A stretch of 64,000 bases of DNA, taken from positions 124,001 through 188,000 of the forward strand of contig NZ_FOYX01000003.1 of NCBI RefSeq assembly GCF_900112245.1, in the 5' to 3' direction. A model generated the notes under the pieces. The model had not been told where the DNA came from. It ran no database searches and saw nothing but the letters and a program-made list of their open reading frames with translations. The translations under genes were made by a program, and so were the position numbers. Shown here in pieces: positions 9,798 to 17,698 of this stretch. The DNA is from Maribacter stanieri. Lineage in GTDB: Bacteria; Bacteroidota; Bacteroidia; Flavobacteriales; Flavobacteriaceae. Numbering within the stretch: the first letter of the stretch is position 1; the number at the start of each line of letters is the position of its first letter.

Positions 9798-12554
9798 TTA
9801 GTTTTGACTTCTGTTTTCCCATTTAAGATCTTTAAGAATAGAAGAATCTATACCAATAAAGAAATACCATCTTTTATAAGTTCCAAATGGTGTCCAGTTA
9901 AAACGCATGGTAAAACTTTTTAGATCTCTTTGAAAACGTAGCTGGGTTAATGTAAAACCTTGATTTTTAAAATCGTAACCGGAAGAACCACCTACAGACC
10001 AACGTGGTGCAAGTTCTATATCGCCTGAAAACATTAGGGAATGACTGCTAAATTCATTTTGTCGCGCAGAGTTACTATAATTAGCGGAATATGCTAATCT
10101 AAAGTTCCAAGGGATTTTTGTCCCGAAAATGGGGTTTTCTACATCGGAATCTTTTTCGCCTCTTTTAACAGGGTTGGAATTGAAATCATCTGCCCTACCA
10201 AAAAGATCATCATCTCTACCACCACTTTGAGCTACATAATCAAAAGGGTCCTCTTCTTCTTCGTCTCTATTCTTATCATCTTTCTTACCGAACATTTCAC
10301 TGCTTATAGAGTACGAAACGTTTGCATTTGCTCTTGTAAGTCTAAAGAGGCTACCTCCATTATCTATGTTGAAAGTATTTATTCTAGTTCCATTGTTATC
10401 AATAGCATAAGGGTCTAAGCCAGCAGAAAAGTTAATCGACATTTTATTGTCAAGAATATTGGTACCACCATTAATGCTTAAAGGGTTTAATCGTAGGGAA
10501 TCAGATTCAAAATTATACCCAGTTGAAATATTGAAATTGCTTAATAATGATATTTTCTTAGGTTCTGTTTTAGTGGAATCTTTATCTTTTACCTTTGCTT
10601 CTAAAGTATTTGCCAATGAAAAACTTAAGCTATTAGATTTGCCTAAAGATGGTGCTCCATTTAATGTCCCTTGAAAACGACTATATTGTACTTCAACTCC
10701 ATCTTCATCTAAATACTCATCATAAAACTGTTCAAAAGATGGGGCATAGCCATAACTTATAGATGGTCTTACGGTATGTCTAAGTGCTTGAAACTTTTTG
10801 TCCTCACCAAAAACATATGTTCCGTACAGCGTGGTACCAATACTTGCGCTAAAATTATAGGTGTTGTAACGGTCAAATCCACTAATGGAATCTATAACCA
10901 CCTCTTCCAAATCATTGTCATAGCTTCTGTTGTAGGTCTCTAAAGCCCAAACATCTTCATAATTACCACCGACACTTACACTGAAAAATTTAGCTACTTT
11001 AAAGTTTGTAGCTATTGGTATACTGTGGCTAACACCTGCACGAGCATTATCAAACATTTTACTGGTTAAAAAATCTTCATCATTGGTGGTAAGCCTGTTT
11101 TGGGCATTTACGCTATACTGAAAATTGATGTTATCTATAATTCCCTTTTTTATGCCATCACGCTTTACGAAAGGGTAAATACGCTCTACACTTGCTTGAA
11201 AAGTAGGTAAGGTCATGGTAATATTATCTGTGTCAGACTCTGTAGCTGTTGCTGAAGTCAGTTGCGAATGTGTAGCGGTTAAACTCATATTCACCGACGG
11301 ATAATTAGGGAATGTTTTTGAGTATGAAATTGAAGATGATAAAGTATTATTCTGTGTGTTAGGTAAATTTCGTTGTTGTAAAGAATTTCTATAATACTCA
11401 CTACTACCTAAGTTTACAGATGCAGAAAATCTTGAATTAGGACTTGATTTAGTATCCTGTGAATGCGAAAATTGAATATTATAATTACGTGATAAACTAT
11501 AATCGCTAAAACCTTTTTGACTGTTAACTTGATTTTCGAATCGTAAGTTTACATTACCTCGATATTTATATCGTTTTGTATAAATAGAAGCTGTTCTGAA
11601 AGCATAACTACCATTTGTATAAAAATCTCCTGAAAGTGTAACATCGGCATAATCACCCAATGGTACATAGTAGCCCATATCTTGTAGAAAATAGCCAGTG
11701 TCTGGGTCGTTACCAAAAGAGGGCATTAAAATACCAGCAGATCTACCTTGAGAAAGAGGGAAATAAGCAAAAGGCATTGCAATAGGGGTAGGTACATCTG
11801 CAATATATAAATTACTGAAACCCGCAATAACCTTTTTCTTGGGTACGAATTTTGCCTTTCTTACCCTAATGTAATAATCCGGGTTTATAGTATCTGTCGA
11901 TGTGGTAAGTTTACCTTCGCTTAAGAAATAAACAGAATCATTTTCTTTTTTGGTAATCTCTGCATATACCTTCATGGCATCACTGCCTAAAGCACCTGCG
12001 GCAGCTTGTTGTTCCGTTCTTGAATTCCAAATTAAGGCTTTTTGTGTATCGAAATTAAATCGTATAGAATCTGGAATAACAATGTTTGAACCTTGTTTGA
12101 AATAAGGTAATTGGGAATAATTACCAAGAGAATCTACCATTCTACCAGCATAAACTTCATTTTTAATGTAGTCCATGATGATGATGCCAGCTTTAAGTTC
12201 GGTATCTTGATAATAGATTTCTGCTTCGTTGTATAGATATATTTTATTTTCTTTCTGGCTTAGTTTAACGTAATCCTTTGCTTTATATGTAATTTTATCT
12301 AATAGCAAAGGTTGTTTTTGATTGAGAGAATCTGATGCTAGCGAATCTGTTGCTGTTGAGTCTTTTAAAGCCTCTGGTGGGAATAATGGCGCGATTATTG
12401 AATCTCTTTCAGCAGTTATTTTAAGAGGCGTAATTTTACCTTCTTGACCGATAGCAGAAAAAGCACCGGCAAGAACCATGAATAGGAAAAGTAAGTAATG
12501 TTTGTTTGATTGCAAGGCTATATATCCTATTTTTGTAAAGGTTTGGCGGTCCAA
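9798..12554 (-). CDS. lptD: Putative LPS-assembly outer-membrane protein LptD
   Basis: The 918-residue protein matches the Bacteroidota form of LptD, the outer-membrane barrel that inserts lipopolysaccharide into the outer leaflet. A hydrophobic signal segment ends near FSAIGQ (residues about 20-37). An OstA/LptA-like beta region follows (about 85-250, including YIKNEVYAGRMVDSLGNY), and the rest is barrel sequence with alternating aromatic strands ending in a terminal aromatic-rich segment. An acidic, low-complexity loop lies near residues 755-790. The start used is a TTG; a later TTG about 14 codons downstream is an alternative. A -7-like box sits 21-28 bases upstream. It is divergent from the amidase gene. 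Confidence 0.85.
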   Translation of the reverse strand: MDRQTFTKIGYIALQSNKHYLLFLFMVLAGAFSAIGQEGKITPLKITAERDSIIAPLFPPEALKDSTATDSLASDSLNQKQPLLLDKITYKAKDYVKLSQKENKIYLYNEAEIYYQDTELKAGIIIMDYIKNEVYAGRMVDSLGNYSQLPYFKQGSNIVIPDSIRFNFDTQKALIWNSRTEQQAAAGALGSDAMKVYAEITKKENDSVYFLSEGKLTTSTDTINPDYYIRVRKAKFVPKKKVIAGFSNLYIADVPTPIAMPFAYFPLSQGRSAGILMPSFGNDPDTGYFLQDMGYYVPLGDYADVTLSGDFYTNGSYAFRTASIYTKRYKYRGNVNLRFENQVNSQKGFSDYSLSRNYNIQFSHSQDTKSSPNSRFSASVNLGSSEYYRNSLQQRNLPNTQNNTLSSSISYSKTFPNYPSVNMSLTATHSQLTSATATESDTDNITMTLPTFQASVERIYPFVKRDGIKKGIIDNINFQYSVNAQNRLTTNDEDFLTSKMFDNARAGVSHSIPIATNFKVAKFFSVSVGGNYEDVWALETYNRSYDNDLEEVVIDSISGFDRYNTYNFSASIGTTLYGTYVFGEDKKFQALRHTVRPSISYGYAPSFEQFYDEYLDEDGVEVQYSRFQGTLNGAPSLGKSNSLSFSLANTLEAKVKDKDSTKTEPKKISLLSNFNISTGYNFESDSLRLNPLSINGGTNILDNKMSINFSAGLDPYAIDNNGTRINTFNIDNGGSLFRLTRANANVSYSISSEMFGKKDDKNRDEEEEDPFDYVAQSGGRDDDLFGRADDFNSNPVKRGEKDSDVENPIFGTKIPWNFRLAYSANYSNSARQNEFSSHSLMFSGDIELAPRWSVGGSSGYDFKNQGFTLTQLRFQRDLKSFTMRFNWTPFGTYKRWYFFIGIDSSILKDLKWENRSQN

Positions 12555-12574
12555 TGAGCCGTTGTTTAAGATGT

Positions 12575-12582
12575 CAAACTTA
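12575..12582 (-). promoter_or_regulatory. Putative -7 promoter box of lptD
   Basis: On the minus strand TAAGTTTG matches TAnnTTTG exactly, 20 bases before the TTG start of lptD. No TTG lies at the expected -33 distance, so only the -7 element is supported. Confidence 0.4.
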
Positions 12583-12658
12583 CATATATTTTTTAATCTC
12601 TATATAGGGTCTTACAATAAATTTAACCATAATAAGGGCGATATAATCCCTAACACAT

Positions 12659-13951
12659 ATGAAAATAAAAGTCTTTAGCATTGCATTAGTTTCAATAACA
12701 GCGTTATTACTACTGTCTTTTTCGGTTTCTGAACAAGAAGTGAAATCAGATGATCCTTTTATTGTTGTATTAGATGCGGGGCATGGTGGTCATGATCCAG
12801 GAAACTTAGGTAATGGTTATTTAGAGAAAAAAATAGCTCTTAATATAGTTTTGAAGGTTGGTGAGATTCTTTCTAAAAACAAGGATATTAAAGTAATCTA
12901 TACACGTAAAGATGATACTTTCATAGATTTATACGTTAGGGGAGAGGTAGCTAATAAAGCAAATGCAGATTTGTTCGTTTCTGTGCATTGCGATTCTCAT
13001 ACCTCCGATGCTCATGGAGCCGGTACTTTTGTATTAGGACTTCATGCTAACAAACAAAATTTTGAGATAGCGAAGAAAGAAAACTCCGTTATCTACTTAG
13101 AAGATAATTACGAAAACAGATATGCGGATTATGATATTAATTCACCAGAATCTGTTATCGGACTAACTATTATGCAGGAGGAGTTTTTAGATCAAAGTGT
13201 TGCGTTGGCGACGATGATCCAAGATAATTTTTCAAACAAACTTAAAAGAACAGATAGAAAAGTTAAGCAAGCAGGTTTTATAGTTTTACATCAAACTTTT
13301 ATGCCAAGTGTACTAGTGGAAACTGGATTTTTAACGAATAAAGATGAAGGAGCTTATTTAAATTCTACTAAAGGGCAGAATGATATGGGCGATGCTATTG
13401 CGAAAGCAATTTTACATTATAAGGAAGGTGTTAAACCAACTATAAAGAATGTAGAAACTAACGTTGCCAAGCCAAACGCACCACCGATTAAGGAAGAAAT
13501 TGTAGAAAAAGCAGAGGAGAAAAAAGAAATTATAACAGAGGCAGTTGAAGAAAAAGTTGCTGAAGTAAAAAAGCCGGAGGTTACTAATACTCTGCCTAAA
13601 GTTGAAGAACCAAAGAAAGTAGTGGAAGTGCCAGCGGTTAAGGTGAAAGAAGCTATAGATGCTAATGAAGTAGCGAAATCTATTGTTTTTAAAATTCAAT
13701 TAATGGCTAGTAGTAAAAATGTAGCTCTTAATCCAAGTAATTTTAAAGGACTTTCTAATCTTTCTCAAGAACCGTATAAAAATCTATATCGCTATATGTA
13801 TGGTGAGACAAGATCATTTAGAGAGGCTAAAATGATGCAAACTCAGGCAAAAGAAAAAGGTTACTCGTCAGCATATATTGTGGCTTATAAATTAGGTAAG
13901 AGAATTCCAATTCAAGAAGCAATAGACGAGGTTTCTGAATTTACTCCATAA
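12659..13951 (+). CDS. N-acetylmuramoyl-L-alanine amidase (Amidase_3) with C-terminal SPOR-like region
   Basis: This enzyme cleaves the amide bond between muramic acid and the stem peptide, usually during cell separation. An N-terminal signal segment (about 1-24) precedes the zinc amidase domain. Its ligand motifs are visible: DAGHGGHDPG (about 39-48), the zinc-side glutamate in LEKKIALN, SVHCDSH (about 108-114), and the catalytic VETGFLTN (about 221). A lysine- and glutamate-rich linker (about 270-330) leads to a SPOR-like tail beginning VFKIQLMAS, which in relatives binds denuded glycan strands. It begins with ATG, is divergent from lptD, and lies 47 bases before the MCE gene. Confidence 0.92.
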   Translation: MKIKVFSIALVSITALLLLSFSVSEQEVKSDDPFIVVLDAGHGGHDPGNLGNGYLEKKIALNIVLKVGEILSKNKDIKVIYTRKDDTFIDLYVRGEVANKANADLFVSVHCDSHTSDAHGAGTFVLGLHANKQNFEIAKKENSVIYLEDNYENRYADYDINSPESVIGLTIMQEEFLDQSVALATMIQDNFSNKLKRTDRKVKQAGFIVLHQTFMPSVLVETGFLTNKDEGAYLNSTKGQNDMGDAIAKAILHYKEGVKPTIKNVETNVAKPNAPPIKEEIVEKAEEKKEIITEAVEEKVAEVKKPEVTNTLPKVEEPKKVVEVPAVKVKEAIDANEVAKSIVFKIQLMASSKNVALNPSNFKGLSNLSQEPYKNLYRYMYGETRSFREAKMMQTQAKEKGYSSAYIVAYKLGKRIPIQEAIDEVSEFTP

Positions 13952-13998
13952 AGTGTAAATATTATTCATAATTTTGAGTATACTAAAAATATAATTTC

Positions 13999-14973
13999 TT
14001 GAAACTATCTAGAGAATTAAAAACAGGTATTATTGTTATAGGTGGCATATTACTGTTCATCATGGGATTCAGTTATCTGAAGTCGACCCCAATTTTTGAC
14101 AACAGTAAAACCTTCTATGCTATTTACCCAAATGTTGGCGGATTACAATCTGGTACAACCGTTTCTATTAACGGTTTTAGTGTTGGTAAGGTAAACGATA
14201 TTAAGTTTTTAGATGAAAAAGGGAATTTGTTGGTGACATTTACTGTTGGCAATGACTTTAAATTTTCAAAAGGCAGTACCGTTGAATTATACGATACAGG
14301 TATTATAGGTGGTAAAGGCTTACAGATTAAACCCGTTTTTGATCAAGTAGAGGCTCAATCTGGCGATACTCTGCGAACAGAAACAAGACCTGGTATTACA
14401 GATTTGGCTCAACAAAAGTTAAATCCATTAGTCCGTAAGGTAGAATCTGCCATTTCAGGTGCAGATTCTGTACTAGTAAACGTTAACTCTGTTTTAGACG
14501 AAAAAACTAAAAAAGAACTTAAAGAGGTTATTGGAGGTTTAAATGTTCTAATATCAAATCTTAATAACACGGCCTTATCCTTAAATACCGTTTTAGGAAA
14601 TAATAAGGAAAAGCTAGATAGCTCAATTGAAAATTTTGAAAAGCTTACTGCTAATTTTGCCAAACTTTCAGATTCATTAAATTCTGCAGGTCTTGGACGA
14701 ACTTTGGCAAGTCTAGAATCTACAATGGCAAGTTTAGATAAAGTAACAGAGAAAATTGAGAATGGCGATGGAACATTAGGGTTACTAATGAACGATAAGG
14801 AAATGTATACTAATTTAAATAATGCATCACGAGAATTAGACTTGCTGCTTCAAGATTTCCGTTTAAATCCAAAGAGATATGTAAATGTTTCAGTTTTTGG
14901 TAAAAAGCAAAAAGAGTATGAAGTTCCAGAAGATGATCCTGCTGCAAGTTCTATAGAGAATAAAGAAGATTAA
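13999..14973 (+). CDS. MlaD/MCE family protein
   Basis: MCE proteins form periplasmic hexameric rings or tubes that carry phospholipids between inner and outer membranes. The 324-residue protein has an N-terminal membrane anchor (about residues 9-25) and one MCE domain (about 38-115), with GGLQSGTTVSINGFSVGKV as the recognisable core. The remainder is helical, with coiled-coil-like runs of L, N and S (about 140-270), and a charged tail. The start is TTG, 47 bases after the amidase. No MlaE or MlaF partner is adjacent here, so the permease and ATPase must be elsewhere. Confidence 0.9.
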   Translation: MKLSRELKTGIIVIGGILLFIMGFSYLKSTPIFDNSKTFYAIYPNVGGLQSGTTVSINGFSVGKVNDIKFLDEKGNLLVTFTVGNDFKFSKGSTVELYDTGIIGGKGLQIKPVFDQVEAQSGDTLRTETRPGITDLAQQKLNPLVRKVESAISGADSVLVNVNSVLDEKTKKELKEVIGGLNVLISNLNNTALSLNTVLGNNKEKLDSSIENFEKLTANFAKLSDSLNSAGLGRTLASLESTMASLDKVTEKIENGDGTLGLLMNDKEMYTNLNNASRELDLLLQDFRLNPKRYVNVSVFGKKQKEYEVPEDDPAASSIENKED

Positions 14974-14978
14974 TTTAT

Positions 14979-16304
14979 ATGCAATATCTCCCTAATATTA
15001 TTTTCATAATCCTACTTATTGTAGGTGTTGGTTTTTTTGTAAAGAATATTTCAAAGTTAAGACGCAATATATTTTTAGGTAAAGAAGCCTCATTAACTGA
15101 TAATAAACCACGGCGTTGGAAGAACATGGCAAAGATTGCTCTTGGGCAATCTAAAATGGTTGTACGCCCAATTGCAGGTGCATTACATATCATAGTATAT
15201 ATTAGTTTTGTCATTATTAATATTGAAGTTCTAGAAATAATTTTAGACGGTATTTTTGGAACCCATAGGTTATTTGCTGTTTTAGGTCCTGTCTATAGTT
15301 TTTTAATAGGATCTTTTGAAATTTTGGCTTTTCTAGTCATTGTTGCTGTTGTAATTTTTTGGATAAGAAGAAACGTAATTAAACTGAAACGTTTCTTTAA
15401 GCCAGAAATGGAAGGATGGCCTAAAAAAGACGGAAATCTAATTCTTTATATAGAATTGGTATTAATGTTATTGTTCTTAACTATGAATGCGGCAGATTAT
15501 CAGTTGCAACAAATGGGGGCGGATCATTATGTAGCTGCTGGGTCATTTCCTATAAGTAGTTTTATCGCTCCAATTTTTGAGAACGTATCTGTATCTACAT
15601 TGATAATAATAGAACGTACAGCATGGTGGGCACATATTGCCGGAATTTTGTTTTTTCTAAACTACTTATATTACTCAAAGCATTTACATATTCTATTGGC
15701 GTTTCCAAATACATACTATGGAAGACTAACACCAAAAGGACAGTTTAAAAATTTACAATCTGTAACGGATGAAGTTCGTATGATGATGGATCCTGATGCA
15801 GACCCATATGCTGAACCTGCGGAAGATGCGGCAGTTCCAGATAAGTTTGGTGCGTCTGATGTACAAGATTTGAGTTGGGTACAACTTATGAACGCCTATA
15901 CGTGTACCGAATGTGGTCGTTGTACTAGTGAGTGTCCTGCAAATCAAACTGGAAAAAAATTATCTCCTCGAAAGATAATGATGGATACACGTGATCGATT
16001 AGAGGAAGTAGGTAAAATAATTGATGAGAATAATGGCGAGTTTAAAGATGATGGCAAACAATTATTAAACGATTATATCTCTCCAGAAGAATTGTGGGCA
16101 TGTACATCTTGTAATGCCTGTGTTGAAGCTTGCCCAATCAGTATTGATCCATTATCTATTATTATGGATATGAGACAATATTTGGTGATGGAACAATCTG
16201 CTGCTCCTACAGATTTGAATAACATGATGGGTAATATTGAGAATAATGGAGCACCTTGGCCATTTAACCAAATGGACCGTTTAAATTGGAGTAAAGAATC
16301 TTAA
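14979..16304 (+). CDS. Membrane-bound 4Fe-4S (Fe-S)-binding oxidoreductase subunit
   Basis: This 441-residue protein combines about five or six N-terminal membrane helices (residues 1-250) with a cytoplasmic ferredoxin-like region. Two cluster motifs are clear: C309-x2-C312-x2-C315-x3-C319-P and C375-x2-C378-x2-C381-x3-C385-P. The organisation resembles HdrC/GlpC-like Fe-S subunits fused to a NarI-like membrane part. It starts with ATG five bases after the MCE gene and is followed eight bases later by a CCG-domain protein, so the two very likely form one quinone-linked electron-transfer complex. The physiological donor is not visible. Confidence 0.85.
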   Translation: MQYLPNIIFIILLIVGVGFFVKNISKLRRNIFLGKEASLTDNKPRRWKNMAKIALGQSKMVVRPIAGALHIIVYISFVIINIEVLEIILDGIFGTHRLFAVLGPVYSFLIGSFEILAFLVIVAVVIFWIRRNVIKLKRFFKPEMEGWPKKDGNLILYIELVLMLLFLTMNAADYQLQQMGADHYVAAGSFPISSFIAPIFENVSVSTLIIIERTAWWAHIAGILFFLNYLYYSKHLHILLAFPNTYYGRLTPKGQFKNLQSVTDEVRMMMDPDADPYAEPAEDAAVPDKFGASDVQDLSWVQLMNAYTCTECGRCTSECPANQTGKKLSPRKIMMDTRDRLEEVGKIIDENNGEFKDDGKQLLNDYISPEELWACTSCNACVEACPISIDPLSIIMDMRQYLVMEQSAAPTDLNNMMGNIENNGAPWPFNQMDRLNWSKES

Positions 16305-16312
16305 AGATAAAT

Positions 16313-17104
16313 ATGGCAAGTGAATTAAAAGTGCCTACAATGGCAGAGTTTTTTGCGTCGGGAACTGTACCGGAAGTTTTATTTTGGGTAGGTTGTGCTG
16401 GTAGTTTTGATGATAGAGCAAAGAAGATAACGAAAGCTTTTGTTAAGATTTTGAACAAGGCAAATGTATCTTTTGCAGTTCTTGGGACTGAGGAAAGTTG
16501 TACCGGAGATCCTGCAAAACGCGCGGGAAATGAATTCTTGTTTCAGATGCAGGCGGTAACAAATATAGAGGTTTTAAATGCCTATGAAATAAAGAAGATT
16601 GTTACAGCTTGTCCACATTGTTTTAATACGATTAAAAACGAGTATCCTGGGTTGGGTGGGAATTATGAAGTAGTTCACCATACACAATTCTTAAAACAGT
16701 TACTTACCGAAGGAAGAATATCAATGGAAGGCGGTACCTTTAAGGGTAAGCGCATTACATTTCATGATCCATGTTATTTAGGTAGAGCAAACGGTGTTTA
16801 TGAAGCTCCTAGGGACTTAATTAGAAAACTGGACGCAGAGCTTGTGGAAATGAAAAACTGTAAGCAAAAAGGTCTATGTTGTGGTGCTGGTGGTGCGCAA
16901 ATGTTCAAAGAACCAGAGAAAGGTGATAAGGATGTTAATATAGAACGTACGGAACAAGCTTTAGAAACTAAACCGGATATTATTGCCGCAGGTTGTCCTT
17001 TTTGTAATACAATGATGACAGATGGGGTTAAGAACAAAGAAAAGGAAGATGCTGTTGAAGTAATGGATATTGCTGAAATGATTGCAACTGCAGAAGATTT
17101 ATAA
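16313..17104 (+). CDS. CCG-domain (HdrB/GlpC-like) Fe-S protein
   Basis: The 263-residue protein carries paired cysteine-rich CCG domains of the heterodisulfide-reductase B type, which bind noncubane Fe-S clusters. Visible elements are WVGCAGSFDDRAKK near 22, TACPHCFNTIKNEYPG near 100, HDPCYLGR near 150, CCGAGGAQMF near 187 and AAGCPFCNTMM near 226. It is the soluble partner of the membrane Fe-S protein eight bases upstream. The pair is common in Bacteroidota genomes, but I know of no assigned substrate, and heterodisulfide chemistry should not be assumed. Confidence 0.87.
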   Translation: MASELKVPTMAEFFASGTVPEVLFWVGCAGSFDDRAKKITKAFVKILNKANVSFAVLGTEESCTGDPAKRAGNEFLFQMQAVTNIEVLNAYEIKKIVTACPHCFNTIKNEYPGLGGNYEVVHHTQFLKQLLTEGRISMEGGTFKGKRITFHDPCYLGRANGVYEAPRDLIRKLDAELVEMKNCKQKGLCCGAGGAQMFKEPEKGDKDVNIERTEQALETKPDIIAAGCPFCNTMMTDGVKNKEKEDAVEVMDIAEMIATAEDL

Positions 17105-17121
17105 TACTAAAACAATAAAAT

Positions 17122-17604
17122 TTGCTAGTAGAATTTAATACATTACCCGAAACCGCAAGAGTTTGGATCTATCAATGTAGCCGTTCATTTTCTGATAGTG
17201 AAATGGAAGAAATAAGTTTAGATCTTGATACTTTTCTAACATCATGGACCGCACATGGTAATGATTTAAATGCTGGGTATGAAATAAAGTATAAGCGTTT
17301 TATTGTTATTGCACTTGATCAAACTACCCAAGGAGCTACAGGTTGTTCTATAGATGCCTCGGTACATTTTATACAAGCTCTTGAAAAGAAATACAATGTA
17401 CTTTTATTAGATAAAATGAATGTTTCCTATAAACAAGGTGAATTTGTTGCCTATAAAAGTTTATTGGATTTTAAGGCTATGGCAAAGCAAAAAGCAGTTT
17501 CTAAGAATACAATTGTGTTCAACAATCTGGTTACCAATAAAGGGGAGTATCTTGAGTACTGGGAAGTTCCTGCTTCTGAGAGTTGGCATGCTCGTTTTCT
17601 TTAA
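17122..17604 (+). CDS. Conserved hypothetical protein, unknown function
   Basis: I do not recognise a functional family. The 160-residue protein is soluble, with no signal peptide or membrane helix. It has a mixed alpha/beta look, with FNTLPETARVWIYQCSR near the start and a conserved-looking DQTTQGATGCSIDASV segment around residue 70. There is no Walker A motif, so ABC-ATPase labels sometimes given to similar flavobacterial proteins would not be supported. The TTG start lies 17 bases after the CCG-domain gene, suggesting the same operon. Confidence 0.75.
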   Translation: MLVEFNTLPETARVWIYQCSRSFSDSEMEEISLDLDTFLTSWTAHGNDLNAGYEIKYKRFIVIALDQTTQGATGCSIDASVHFIQALEKKYNVLLLDKMNVSYKQGEFVAYKSLLDFKAMAKQKAVSKNTIVFNNLVTNKGEYLEYWEVPASESWHARFL

Positions 17605-17698
17605 CATAAATTCTTCTTAAGTATCAGAATTTATTGGGTTTTATCGATGAAATGCAATAATTTCAATCCGTAATAGTTATCTCAGTACATATATTTTT

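Noticed and set aside
13412-13699. Phe/Tyr/Asn-rich antisense open frame opposite the amidase linker
   Set aside because: It is the complement of a Lys/Glu-rich linker, a common source of spurious open frames.
14979-17104. Heterodisulfide reductase or lactate-utilisation operon
   Set aside because: Only one membrane Fe-S subunit and one CCG subunit are present; no FAD subunit, LldE/F/G set or permease is adjacent.
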